Shown here in pieces: positions 8,196-16,761 of a stretch of 64,000 bases of DNA. Position 1 is the stretch's first letter. The number at the start of each line of letters is the position of its first letter. A model generated the notes under the pieces. It was not told the origin of the DNA. It searched no databases and worked only from the letters and a program-made list of their open reading frames with translations. The DNA is from Brevibacillus brevis (lineage in GTDB: Bacteria; Bacillota; Bacilli; Brevibacillales; Brevibacillaceae). Position numbers and translations under genes: made by a program. The DNA lies in the NCBI RefSeq assembly GCF_001039275.2, contig NZ_CP030117.1:2170001-2234000 (forward strand), given 5' to 3'.

Positions 8196-8854
8196 AAGAA
8201 ACAGAGAGCTATCGTGAACGTATTGCCCGCCGCGCAGCATTGGAAGTAGAAGACGGCATGATTATTAATCTGGGAATCGGCATTCCAACGTTGGTTGCGG
8301 ATTTTATCCCATCTGAAAAACGAGTCATGTTTCACGCGGAGAACGGTATTCTTGGTACAGGACCAAGCCCTGCGAAAGGCGAGGAGAATGCCATGCTTTG
8401 CAATGCGGGCGGTTTTCCTGTCACGCTTGCCACTGGGGCATCCTTTTTTGACAGTGCGACTGCTTTTGCCATCATCCGCCGTGGGCTATTGGACATGACG
8501 ATTTTAGGAGTCCTGGAAGTCAGCCAAAATGGTGACATTGCCAACTGGATCGTTCCAGGCAAACGCGTCCCAGGCATGGGAGGAGCCATGGAGCTGGCAC
8601 AAAAGGCCAAGAAGGTCATGGTTGTGACCACGCATCTGGATAAAAACGGACGTTCGAAAATCGTTCGAGAATGCTCACTGCCGTTAACCGCGACAAAAGC
8701 TGCGGATTTGATCATCACAGACATGGCAGTAATGGAGGTCATGCCAGATGGCTTGTATCTGCGAGAAGTCATGTATCCATACAGTGTCGCTGACGTAATT
8801 GGAGCAACGGAAGCCGAACTCAAGATGGACGGAGAGGTTGGCGTTTTCCGCTAA
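8177..8854 (+). CDS. 3-oxoacid CoA-transferase subunit B
   Basis: The beta, catalytic subunit. The active-site glutamate is Glu55 in FHAENGILG. MIINLGIGIPTLVADF and the late SLPLTATKAADLIITDMAV block are typical of ScoB/YodR. AAGGGGTG lies 8 bases before the ATG, inside the subunit A coding sequence. The subunit pair is intact. Confidence 0.88.
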   Translation: MGMGEVKETESYRERIARRAALEVEDGMIINLGIGIPTLVADFIPSEKRVMFHAENGILGTGPSPAKGEENAMLCNAGGFPVTLATGASFFDSATAFAIIRRGLLDMTILGVLEVSQNGDIANWIVPGKRVPGMGGAMELAQKAKKVMVVTTHLDKNGRSKIVRECSLPLTATKAADLIITDMAVMEVMPDGLYLREVMYPYSVADVIGATEAELKMDGEVGVFR

Positions 8855-8887
8855 GCAAAGACAAAAACCATGGAACGGAGGAAAAAC

Positions 8888-10168
8888 ATGGCAAACTGGC
8901 AGGTGCTTATACGGGAGCAATTGGAAAAGGATCGCGAGGCTGCTGTTCAACTGCTGCAGCAATGGGTAAAAAGCCCGAGTGTACAAGGAGAAGAGCAATC
9001 TATCCAGCAAAGTATTGCAGAGCTTTTGGGGCAGATGGGGCTGGACGTTGACTTATGGGTCATGGAAGGCGAAGAGCTGGTGTCACATCCATATTTTGTC
9101 TCCCCGCGTACTACCTTTGAAGGCAGCCCGAATGTCGTCGGTGTGTGGAAGGGGCATGGGGATGGGCGTTCCATCATTCTAAACGGACACGTGGATGTAG
9201 TGCCCGCGGGCGATCTGGCACAGTGGAGCGATGATCCTTTTAGCGGGAAGATTGAGGACGGCAAGCTTTACGGACGCGGAGCAACCGACATGAAGGGTGG
9301 AAATTTATCATCGTTGTTGGCGATCCAGGTTCTACAGAAGTTGGGTGTGCAACTGAAAGGCGACGTCATTTTTCAGAGTGTCGTAGAAGAAGAAAGCGGC
9401 GGTGCAGGCACATTGGCGACGATCATTCGCGGGTACAAAGCGGATGCTGCCCTGATTCCAGAGCCGACCAATATGAAAATTTTCCCGAAGCAGCAAGGCT
9501 CCATGTGGTTCAGATTAACCGTCAAAGGGCGTTCTGCTCACGGAGGTACTCGCTACGAGGGAGTCAGCGCCATCGAAAAGAGCATGCTCGTCGTTCAAGC
9601 AATTGGCCAATTGGAAAAAGAGCGTAACGATCGACTCGACGATCCGCTCTACGCCAAGCTGCCCATTCCGATCCCGATTAATCTGGGGGTGATTGAGGGT
9701 GGCAAGTGGCCTTCGTCTGTAGCTGACCTCGTCAAGCTGGAAGGAAGGATGGGGGTTGCCCCAGGAGAGCAGATGGACGATGCCAAAGCCGAAATGGCAG
9801 CAGCACTCAAAAAGCTGGCAGAGGTCGACCCGTGGTTTGCAGAACAGCCTGTTGAGCTGGAGTGGTTCGGAGCTCGCTGGGTTCCGGGAGCAGTGGAGCT
9901 CGATCATCCGTTGATGGATATTTTGCAAGCGCAGTTTGAAGCTGTGACAGGAGAGCGTGCCACTGTGGAAGCATCGCCTTGGGGAACAGATGGCGGTTTG
10001 TTGACTGCTTTGGTCAATACCCCAGCGATTGTTGTTGGACCCGGAGTCACACAGGTTGCACACTACCCGAATGAATACATCGTTTTGGATGAGGTATTCC
10101 GTTGTGCTGAGATCTTTGCGCTTACGTTACTCGAATGGTGCGGTGTGGCTGAAAGTGTGAAAGAGTAA
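8888..10168 (+). CDS. M20 peptidase/deacylase (YodQ-like)
   Basis: A di-zinc M20-family amidohydrolase (acetylornithine deacetylase/ArgE-DapE class). The metal-binding NGHVDVVPAG, GRGATDMKGG and EEESGG motifs are present, and a late AHYPNEYI segment carries the last histidine. In the yod context it most likely removes the acetyl group from 4-acetamidobutyrate or a related intermediate. ACGGAGG lies 6 bases before the ATG at 8888, while an ATG 18 bases upstream has no site. It is separated by 33 bases from the CoA-transferase subunit B. Confidence 0.85.
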   Translation: MANWQVLIREQLEKDREAAVQLLQQWVKSPSVQGEEQSIQQSIAELLGQMGLDVDLWVMEGEELVSHPYFVSPRTTFEGSPNVVGVWKGHGDGRSIILNGHVDVVPAGDLAQWSDDPFSGKIEDGKLYGRGATDMKGGNLSSLLAIQVLQKLGVQLKGDVIFQSVVEEESGGAGTLATIIRGYKADAALIPEPTNMKIFPKQQGSMWFRLTVKGRSAHGGTRYEGVSAIEKSMLVVQAIGQLEKERNDRLDDPLYAKLPIPIPINLGVIEGGKWPSSVADLVKLEGRMGVAPGEQMDDAKAEMAAALKKLAEVDPWFAEQPVELEWFGARWVPGAVELDHPLMDILQAQFEAVTGERATVEASPWGTDGGLLTALVNTPAIVVGPGVTQVAHYPNEYIVLDEVFRCAEIFALTLLEWCGVAESVKE

Positions 10169-10268
10169 AAGAGATATCTAAATATTTCAAAATCGAGACA
10201 GGAAGGCACGCGTATGAGGGAGAATGATTGGAAGATGAACGCCAATCCATGAGAGTGGGGATATGCCG

Positions 10269-11687
10269 ATGAAAAAAACGTGCTTTATCGGGGGAGAGTG
10301 GGTGCCAGCTACTGCTCATGCACCGCTATTGTCTCCATGTACGGGACATGAGATTGCACAAATTTCGCAAGCAGACTCATCATTGGTTGAAAAAGCAATT
10401 GCTGCGGCCCACGAAGCGACTGCCGTCATGCGTCGCCTTCCTGCCTATCAACGCGCCTTCCTGCTTGAAAAAATCTCGATCTTGATGAATGAACGTTTGG
10501 AGGAAGCGGCGCGGATCATCGCAATAGAAGCGGGAAAACCAATTAAAACAGCCCGCGGTGAAGTGATTCGAACGATTCAGACGTATAAGTTCGCAGCAGA
10601 GGAAGCCAAACGCCTTCACGGAGAAACTGTACCACTCGATGCAGCTATCGGGGGAGAGGGACGCTTGGCTTATACCGTGCGTGAACCATTGGGAGTCATT
10701 GGAGCAATTACGCCCTATAATTTTCCGATGAATCTCGTCGCCCATAAGGTCGGACCTGCTCTCGCTGCTGGCAATACCGTTGTTCTCAAGCCTGCATCAC
10801 AGACACCGCTTAGTGCATTATTTCTTGCAGAGCTCGCAGAGCAAGCTGGGGTGCCAGCAGGAGCGCTCAATGTGATCACAGGCAGTGGTGCGAGTGTTGG
10901 CGATAAAATCGTGTCTGACCCGAGAGTCAGGGCGGTGACGTTTACAGGGAGCCCAAGTGTTGGGCTGGATATACGTAATCGAGCGGGTATGAAAAGAGTC
11001 ACGCTCGAGCTGGGATCGAATTCGGCAGTGATCGTTGATCGTGATGTGCAACTGAATGAAGTAATTCCCCGATGCGTTTTTGGCGCCTTCGCCTACTCTG
11101 GGCAGGTATGTATCTCTGTGCAAAGAATTTATGTGGTCAAAGAGATCTATCAAGATTTCGTCCAACGTTTTGTTGAACAGACACGAGCACTTCGCGGTGG
11201 TGATTCGCTCTCTGAGGACGCGGACTATTCCGCCATGATCCATCCACGCGAAACAGAACGTGCGATGGAGTGGATTCATGAGGCGCTCCAGCAGGGGGCA
11301 CGTTTGGAGTGTGGAGGACAGATCGTGGATCGGATGCTAGAACCTACGGTGTTGACGGGTGTTCCGGCAGATGCAAAAGTATCTTGTCAGGAAGTATTTG
11401 GTCCTGTCGTTCTGATTAATCCAGTGGAGTCCGTCCGGCAAGGCATTGCGTTGGTCAATGATTCACGGTATGGACTACAGGCTGGTGTCTATACCAACAA
11501 TCTGTCATTGGCTCTGGAAGCCGCAGAAGAACTGCGCGTGGGTGGTGTGATGGTAAATGACATTCCGACTTTTCGCGTAGACCATATGCCCTACGGTGGC
11601 GTAAAGGAAAGCGGACTTGGTCGGGAAGGGGTCAAATACGCGATAGAACAAATGACGGAATTGAAACTCGTTGCGATCAAACGATAA
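10269..11687 (+). CDS. NAD(P)-dependent aldehyde dehydrogenase
   Basis: An aldehyde dehydrogenase of the succinate-semialdehyde/lactaldehyde dehydrogenase type. The catalytic Cys281 is in SGQVCIS, the general base Glu247 in TLELGS, and the oxyanion Asn in TPYNFP. The C-terminal MPYGGVKESGLGREG is normal. No substrate can be assigned from sequence. As the last gene of the beta-lysine run it could oxidise succinate semialdehyde arising from 4-aminobutyrate. A GTGGGG site is better spaced to the second ATG (10269) than to one at 10263. No terminator is visible before the tRNA promoter. Confidence 0.85.
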   Translation: MKKTCFIGGEWVPATAHAPLLSPCTGHEIAQISQADSSLVEKAIAAAHEATAVMRRLPAYQRAFLLEKISILMNERLEEAARIIAIEAGKPIKTARGEVIRTIQTYKFAAEEAKRLHGETVPLDAAIGGEGRLAYTVREPLGVIGAITPYNFPMNLVAHKVGPALAAGNTVVLKPASQTPLSALFLAELAEQAGVPAGALNVITGSGASVGDKIVSDPRVRAVTFTGSPSVGLDIRNRAGMKRVTLELGSNSAVIVDRDVQLNEVIPRCVFGAFAYSGQVCISVQRIYVVKEIYQDFVQRFVEQTRALRGGDSLSEDADYSAMIHPRETERAMEWIHEALQQGARLECGGQIVDRMLEPTVLTGVPADAKVSCQEVFGPVVLINPVESVRQGIALVNDSRYGLQAGVYTNNLSLALEAAEELRVGGVMVNDIPTFRVDHMPYGGVKESGLGREGVKYAIEQMTELKLVAIKR

Positions 11688-11706
11688 AGGAAACAAATCC
11701 GGGCTC

Positions 11707-11736
11707 TTGCAAAAAATAGTAGAGCTGTGATATAGT
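11707..11736 (+). promoter_or_regulatory. Sigma-A promoter of tRNA-Ser
   Basis: TTGCAA (11707-11712), an 18-base spacer and TATAGT (11731-11736) with a TG just before it. The tRNA begins 17 bases after the -10. Confidence 0.7.
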
Positions 11737-11753
11737 AAGTATTGTTGAAATAC

Positions 11754-11842
11754 GGAGGGATACCGAAGTGGTCATAACGGGGCGGTCTTGAAAACCGTTA
11801 GAGTGCAAGCTCACGCGGGTTCGAATCCTGCTCCCTCCGCCA
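11754..11842 (+). tRNA. tRNA-Ser (anticodon TGA)
   Basis: The acceptor arms GGAGGGA (11754-11760) and TCCCTCC (11832-11838) pair fully, followed by G and an encoded CCA. The anticodon loop CTTGAAA gives TGA at 11789-11791, which reads UCA. The long variable arm (TAGAGTGCAAGCTCACGC) is typical of a class II serine tRNA, and GGTTCGAATCC forms the T arm. Confidence 0.96.
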
Positions 11843-11857
11843 TAAATACAAATGAAC

Positions 11858-11889
11858 CGACTCCAGTTGAGAAGCTGGGGTCTTTTTTA
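11858..11889 (+). terminator. Terminator after tRNA-Ser
   Basis: ACTCCAG (11860-11866) pairs with CTGGGGT (11875-11881), allowing one G-T pair, followed by CTTTTTT. Confidence 0.75.
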
Positions 11890-11967
11890 TGGTTGAGAAA
11901 AAATATCAGAAAATAAAGAAAATTATTATATAATGGAGATGAGACTATAAGTGATGGGGGAATTTGC

Positions 11968-13533
11968 ATGCTCGAAGCGCAAAGAGTTCGTAGAAATACA
12001 CTTGGCGATATTTTGCGAAGAAGTCGTAGGCGAAATCCTGATAAGCCTGCCCTGTACTTTGAAGAAGAAGTATTGACCTACACGCAGCTTGATCAGCTTG
12101 CAAATAAGACGGCTCATACGCTTCTTTCAAAAGGCTTGCAAAAAGGGGAGCGGGTAGCAGTACTGTCACGCAACTCGATGGATTTTGCGATTCTGAACTT
12201 TGGGCTAGCGAAAGCAGGAGTCATCATGGTGCCGATCAACTTCATGTTGAATAAGGAAGATGTCGCCTATATTTTCGGTCATGCGGAAGTGAGTGCGTGC
12301 TTCGTAGCTCCCGAATTCCTGCAGCTCGCTCAAGACGGACTCCAATTAGCTGGAATTTCCCCCAATCTGCTTTGCCTCGTGTCCAAACCAGCAGTACAAG
12401 CAGGAGAATGGTTGCCTTTTCGCACGGTGATTGAAGCGGCAGACGACCATGAGCCTGAAATAGACATAGCGGATGAAGATGTTGTGCAAATTTTGTATAC
12501 CAGTGGAACGGAATCAAAGCCAAAGGGCGTTATGCTCACTCATAAAAGCATCATCTCCGAATATGTCAGCGCGATTATCGAAGGCGGGATGACAAAGGAT
12601 GATGTGGCTGTTCACGCACTTCCCTTGTTCCATAGTGCGCAGCTTCATTGCTTTTTGGGACCGTACGTGTACCTAGGTGGGAGCGGAATTATTTTGGAAC
12701 AGGCAACCCCTGCGTTGATGTTGCAGACGGTAGAGGCGTACAAGGCTACTCAGTTGTTTTGCCCGCCAACCGTGTGGATTGCTTTGCTGCGTTCTCCTGA
12801 TTTTGCCGCGCGTAATTTGAGTTCTTTGCAAAAGTGCTATTACGGTGCAGCAATCATGCCGGTAGAAGTGTTAAAAGAACTTGGTCAACGCCTCCCGAAC
12901 GCCCAGTTTTACAATTTTTACGGGCAGACGGAAGTGGCGCCATTAGCAACTGTTTTGCCACCGAAGGATCAAATGAGAAAAGCAGGCTCTGCAGGCAAGC
13001 CTGCGTTAAATGTGGAAACGAAAATCGTCGATGATGATGGAAAAGAAGTCCCTCGTGGGAGTGTTGGTGAGATTGTTCACAGGACCAGCCATGCGATGCT
13101 GGGGTATTTCCGTGATGAGGAAAAGACACAGGCTGCCTTCCAGGGAGGGTGGTTTCACAGCGGGGATTTGGGCATCATGGATGACGAAGGCTATATCACC
13201 GTCGTTGATCGGAAAAAGGACATGATTAAATCGGGGGGAGAGAACGTTGCAAGCAGAGAGGTTGAGGAACTTATTTATCAACATCCGAAAGTGTCTGAGG
13301 TCGCAGTGATCGGAGTTCCCCATCCGTACTGGATCGAAGCAGTGACGGCTGTCGTTGTACCAAAAGCAGGTGAGTTACTGACTGTTGACGAGATGCTTGC
13401 TTTTTGCAAAGATCGTCTTTCCTCCTTCAAAACACCCAAATATGTAGTGATTGCTGACAATCTTCCAAGAAACCCGAGCGGCAAAATTTTGAAAAGAGAG
13501 CTGCGCCTCCGATACGAAACGCTGACGACTTAG
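11968..13533 (+). CDS. Acyl-CoA synthetase (AMP-forming)
   Basis: An ANL-superfamily ligase that activates a carboxylic acid through an acyl-adenylate and transfers it to CoA. The P-loop YTSGTESKPKGVMLTHKS, the YGQTE motif, GWFHSGDLG, DRKKDMIKSGGENV and the terminal catalytic Lys in NPSGKILKREL are all present. At 521 residues it fits long-chain fatty-acid or related CoA ligases; chain-length preference cannot be read. A TATAAT at 11929-11934 lies 34 bases upstream, and TGGGGGAA precedes the ATG. Confidence 0.88.
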   Translation: MLEAQRVRRNTLGDILRRSRRRNPDKPALYFEEEVLTYTQLDQLANKTAHTLLSKGLQKGERVAVLSRNSMDFAILNFGLAKAGVIMVPINFMLNKEDVAYIFGHAEVSACFVAPEFLQLAQDGLQLAGISPNLLCLVSKPAVQAGEWLPFRTVIEAADDHEPEIDIADEDVVQILYTSGTESKPKGVMLTHKSIISEYVSAIIEGGMTKDDVAVHALPLFHSAQLHCFLGPYVYLGGSGIILEQATPALMLQTVEAYKATQLFCPPTVWIALLRSPDFAARNLSSLQKCYYGAAIMPVEVLKELGQRLPNAQFYNFYGQTEVAPLATVLPPKDQMRKAGSAGKPALNVETKIVDDDGKEVPRGSVGEIVHRTSHAMLGYFRDEEKTQAAFQGGWFHSGDLGIMDDEGYITVVDRKKDMIKSGGENVASREVEELIYQHPKVSEVAVIGVPHPYWIEAVTAVVVPKAGELLTVDEMLAFCKDRLSSFKTPKYVVIADNLPRNPSGKILKRELRLRYETLTT

Positions 13534-13561
13534 CCAATTATAACAAGGTCAAAGTACAGCA

Positions 13562-13592
13562 AAACCCGCTCTGTTACTGAGCGGGTTTATTT
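13562..13592. terminator. Convergent terminator
   Basis: AAACCCGCTC (13562-13571) pairs with GAGCGGGTTT (13579-13588), with flanking A and T residues. It is shared by the convergent acyl-CoA synthetase and NamZ-deacetylase genes. Confidence 0.8.
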
Positions 13593-13602
13593 GCTGCTGA
13601 GA

Positions 13603-15645
13603 TTATTTTACGTTGGAAACAGTTGGACGATCAGCTTGAATGACTTCAAAACGATAGCCTTTTTGTTTCAAATACGAAATGATTTCTGGGAGAGCTTCAA
13701 CTGTTGGCGACTTTGTGCTGGAATCATGCATCAAGACGACGATTTCTTTTTGTGACTTTACTTGCTGCTTTATATTTGCCAGTGCTTGAGCGGCTGTGTA
13801 TTTGTTGCTTCTTGCATCGCCGTTTGTTACATTCCAGTCGATAAACGTATAGCCACGTTGTTGCGCCTCTGCTTTGATCGCCTGCATGACTGTGTGCTGC
13901 TTGTTATAGCGTTTGGGATCTTGATATTTCAAACTGACTGTATTCGTGCTGCCACCTGGATAGCGGAATACTGTTGGTTTTACGCCGGTTACTTTTTCAA
14001 TCATTTGACTTCCTTTTTCTACGTCTGCAAAAAAGCTCTCCATGTTTTTGTAAACAAGCTGATAATTATGGGAATACGAATGTCCTCCCACCGCATGGCC
14101 TTCGGCTACAATCCTTTTGAGAATGGCCTCATGACCAGCTACCTCACGACCTACAATAAAGAAGGTGCCTTTGACCTGATGCGTTTTCAGCGTATCCAAA
14201 ACGCGTGGAGTTACAGGGGAGGGTCCATCGTCAAAGGTTAAATAAGCGATCTTCTCAGAAGACTTCGGTGTCTGAGGGACCGGTTTTGTAGCTGGTTCAG
14301 GCTTCTTCGTCTGATTGGCTGTTCCATTATGCTTACCAGGCTGCGTTGGAGTCGGTGTTTCTGGCTTTCCTGGCTTGGATGGTTTCGGTTGTTCTGGTTG
14401 TTCTGGTTGCTTTGGTTGTTTCTGTTGAATCGGCTGCAGCGGGATTAACGGTTCATCGCCATAGATCAAATATTTTTGTCGGAGCTCTACAAATTTCTTA
14501 AGATCCGCTTCATAGGAAGAAACAATCTCCTGTGGGGATTTGCCTTGTTCGAGAAGCAGACCGATTTTGTTGGTACCCATCACCTTGTCGAACATGGAGA
14601 TTTGCGTACTCGTACTTTTTGGTATAGGGAATGGCTTCAATTGCTTGGCATAAGCAAGCGCGTAAATACCTGTTTTTACCGGGTTAAACTGATGTGAATC
14701 ATTGATTTGAAGGCGTACGCCCCCGGCCGTTCCTTTATTCTCAGGAATAAAGATGACACCAGGTAGAAGACTTCCATTTAACAGATCGGCGTACTTGTGC
14801 GAATCTAAACCCTCTGCCCCAATCCAGGTGAAATGGTCGCCTTGCCGAATAGGAGTACCCTCACCCAAACCAGTTGCCATATACCCGAAAACCGAGGTCA
14901 AGTTAGGGATATGCGGAGAACTCGGAATCCAGGCCAAACCTGTCTGTTGATAAATCATGTTGCGTGTATACCCTTGCATTGGAATGACGGTAAGATCTAC
15001 ACCGATGGTACGATTGAAAAACAATGCCAGCTCTCCGATTGTCATGCCATGTGCAAGCGGGAGGGTATCCACTCCGATAAAGGAGCGGTAAGGCAGTTCA
15101 ACGACAGGACCCTCGACAATTGTTCCGCCGAGAGGATTCGGTCGATCCAGTACCATTACTTCTTTTCCTTGTTCCTTTGCAGCAGTCATGGCGTATTGCA
15201 AGGTAGATATGTATGTGTAGGTTCTCGATCCGATATCCTGTAAATCGACGAGAAGAACATCAATGTCTTTCAGCATTTCTGGTGTCGGCTTGCGAGTTGA
15301 TCCAGACAAGCCGTAGACCGGTATAGCGTAGACAGGATGAACAAAGCTCGTTACTTGTTTTCCTGCGACCGTTTTTCCGTCGAGGCCATGCTCAGGTGCA
15401 TACAGAGTGGTTAAATGGACCGAGCGATCACGTCGTAGTATGTCGATCGTGCTAACCATTTGACTGTTCAGACCTGTTTGATTCGTAATCAACCCGACTT
15501 TCTTGCCTTCAATGAGATGGTGGAACTGATTGAACAGTACATCACTTCCCAATTGAATGGCAGTCGTATTGGCGGAGCTTCCTACTGGAGGAATTAAAGT
15601 TAAGATAAGTGCCAGGATGAGGAAAGGGAGAAATTTGTTCATCAT
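13603..15645 (-). CDS. Secreted NamZ-like muramidase fused to CE4 polysaccharide deacetylase
   Basis: A 680-residue exported bifunctional cell-wall enzyme. A signal peptide (about residues 1-25) is followed by a DUF1343/NamZ (YbbC) domain (about 30-395) carrying the conserved YAPEHG (83-87), the class known as exo-beta-N-acetylmuramidases. A Pro/Gln/Lys/Glu-rich linker with QPE/QPK repeats (about 400-465) leads to a NodB deacetylase domain with all five motifs: TFDDGP (470-475), HSYSH (522-526), RYPGG (561-565), DWNV (603-606) and the final MHDSS (His640). NamZ proteins are usually about 400 residues, so the deacetylase is an added module. A GAAAGAGG site precedes the ATG. It probably trims MurNAc ends and deacetylates amino sugars during wall turnover. 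Confidence 0.88.
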   Translation of the reverse strand: MMNKFLPFLILALILTLIPPVGSSANTTAIQLGSDVLFNQFHHLIEGKKVGLITNQTGLNSQMVSTIDILRRDRSVHLTTLYAPEHGLDGKTVAGKQVTSFVHPVYAIPVYGLSGSTRKPTPEMLKDIDVLLVDLQDIGSRTYTYISTLQYAMTAAKEQGKEVMVLDRPNPLGGTIVEGPVVELPYRSFIGVDTLPLAHGMTIGELALFFNRTIGVDLTVIPMQGYTRNMIYQQTGLAWIPSSPHIPNLTSVFGYMATGLGEGTPIRQGDHFTWIGAEGLDSHKYADLLNGSLLPGVIFIPENKGTAGGVRLQINDSHQFNPVKTGIYALAYAKQLKPFPIPKSTSTQISMFDKVMGTNKIGLLLEQGKSPQEIVSSYEADLKKFVELRQKYLIYGDEPLIPLQPIQQKQPKQPEQPEQPKPSKPGKPETPTPTQPGKHNGTANQTKKPEPATKPVPQTPKSSEKIAYLTFDDGPSPVTPRVLDTLKTHQVKGTFFIVGREVAGHEAILKRIVAEGHAVGGHSYSHNYQLVYKNMESFFADVEKGSQMIEKVTGVKPTVFRYPGGSTNTVSLKYQDPKRYNKQHTVMQAIKAEAQQRGYTFIDWNVTNGDARSNKYTAAQALANIKQQVKSQKEIVVLMHDSSTKSPTVEALPEIISYLKQKGYRFEVIQADRPTVSNVK

Positions 15646-15826
15646 TCATTGCCTCTTTCAAGATAAAATACTGTCGCTTCTTGTCTATTGTAACGTTTTT
15701 GGAAAGCAAGATGGTTGCATTTTTGTAACAATTTGAAATTAGGTCAAAAGGAGGAGGAAAAAGTAACGTAAAAGAGGGAGCTACTAGGAAAGAACGATCT
15801 TTTAAAAGGAAGACTACAGGAAATTC

Positions 15827-15855
15827 TTGAAACAGCCCTCATCCTATAGTAGATT
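15827..15855 (+). promoter_or_regulatory. Putative sigma-A promoter
   Basis: TTGAAA (15827-15832), a 17-base spacer and TAGATT (15850-15855), 40 bases before the stalk-domain gene start. The rest of the roughly 250-base divergent region shows no other clear element. Confidence 0.45.
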
Positions 15856-15894
15856 AAGAATCGTGTGAACCTTTTTGGAAATGGAGTGAATGTT

Positions 15895-16695
15895 TTGCTT
15901 AAAAAAGTAACCTCATTACTGCTAGCAATCGCCTTGGTACCGATGGCAGCATTTTCTGCAGCGGCAGCACCTGCATCTGTAGCGCCTAAAGCCGTACAGA
16001 ATGCTGTTAAAGTGGAGTACAATAAAAAACAAATCGCGTTTCCTGACCAAGCACCTATTATCAGCCAGGGGCGTACACTGGTTCCGATTCGTCCGATTGC
16101 AGAAAGCCTTGGTTTTGAAGTGCAATGGAACGAAGCTACTCGTACCGTAACGATTAATAAAGGGAAAGATAACATCAGACTGGTCGTTACACAAAAAATT
16201 GCCAAGAAAAATGGACAAACGATCAACCTGGACGTGCCTGCACAGATTGTGAACAAGCGCACTGTAGTACCTGTTCGTTTTATTGCGGAAGCGCTGAGTT
16301 ACAAAGTAGATTGGGATCCAAAAACGCAAACCGTTTTGATTGCGGATAATGTGAACCCTAATCAAGCCGGACAACAAGAAAAACCAAAAGATCCGACGAA
16401 ACCAGCAACAGACGAGAAAAAGCCTGAGCAGGTTGCATTTATTGACAAGGAAAGTGTTGAAGGTAAGACCTTTTCTTTAGCCAATTTGGGAGTTTACCAA
16501 ATCGTCGGTAAAGTAGAACCTGGAACAGATGTTACCGTAACGTTGGAAGACAAAACATACGAAGTTGAAGTAACTGCTGAAGGTACTTTTGAGTTTTACC
16601 AATCCACGAATGATGGAATCAGAAGTTACACGCTCAATGCTGAAAAAGGCGGCAAAAAGGATACGTTTGAAGGGGACTTCAAAAAGACGAATTAA
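15895..16695 (+). CDS. Secreted stalk-domain (copper amine oxidase N-domain) protein
   Basis: An exported protein with a signal peptide (MLKKVTSLLLAIALVPMAAF, cleavage after AAAA) and two repeats of the copper-amine-oxidase-N-like/stalk fold (about residues 40-155): GRTLVPIRPIAESLGFEVQW and RTVVPVRFIAEALSYKVDW, each with the LVPIR/VPVRF signature. A charged linker (NQAGQQEKPKDPTK) follows, then a C-terminal beta-rich region with no recognised domain. The family is common on Paenibacillaceae surfaces and is not itself an oxidase. The TTG start at 15895 is chosen for GGAG 8 bases upstream and an immediate signal peptide. The function is unknown. Confidence 0.78.
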   Translation: MLKKVTSLLLAIALVPMAAFSAAAAPASVAPKAVQNAVKVEYNKKQIAFPDQAPIISQGRTLVPIRPIAESLGFEVQWNEATRTVTINKGKDNIRLVVTQKIAKKNGQTINLDVPAQIVNKRTVVPVRFIAEALSYKVDWDPKTQTVLIADNVNPNQAGQQEKPKDPTKPATDEKKPEQVAFIDKESVEGKTFSLANLGVYQIVGKVEPGTDVTVTLEDKTYEVEVTAEGTFEFYQSTNDGIRSYTLNAEKGGKKDTFEGDFKKTN

Positions 16696-16716
16696 GGCAG
16701 CTACTTCCTGAGTAAG

Positions 16717-16758
16717 AACACCTCCTGCACATCACACTAAGTGCAAGGAGGTGTTTTT
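16717..16758 (+). terminator. Terminator whose 3' arm holds the next RBS
   Basis: AACACCTCCTGCAC (16717-16730) pairs with GTGCAAGGAGGTGTT (16741-16755) with one bulged A, followed by T's. The 3' arm contains GGAGGTG, the ribosome-binding site of the following lipoprotein gene. Confidence 0.8.
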
Positions 16759-16761
16759 GTT

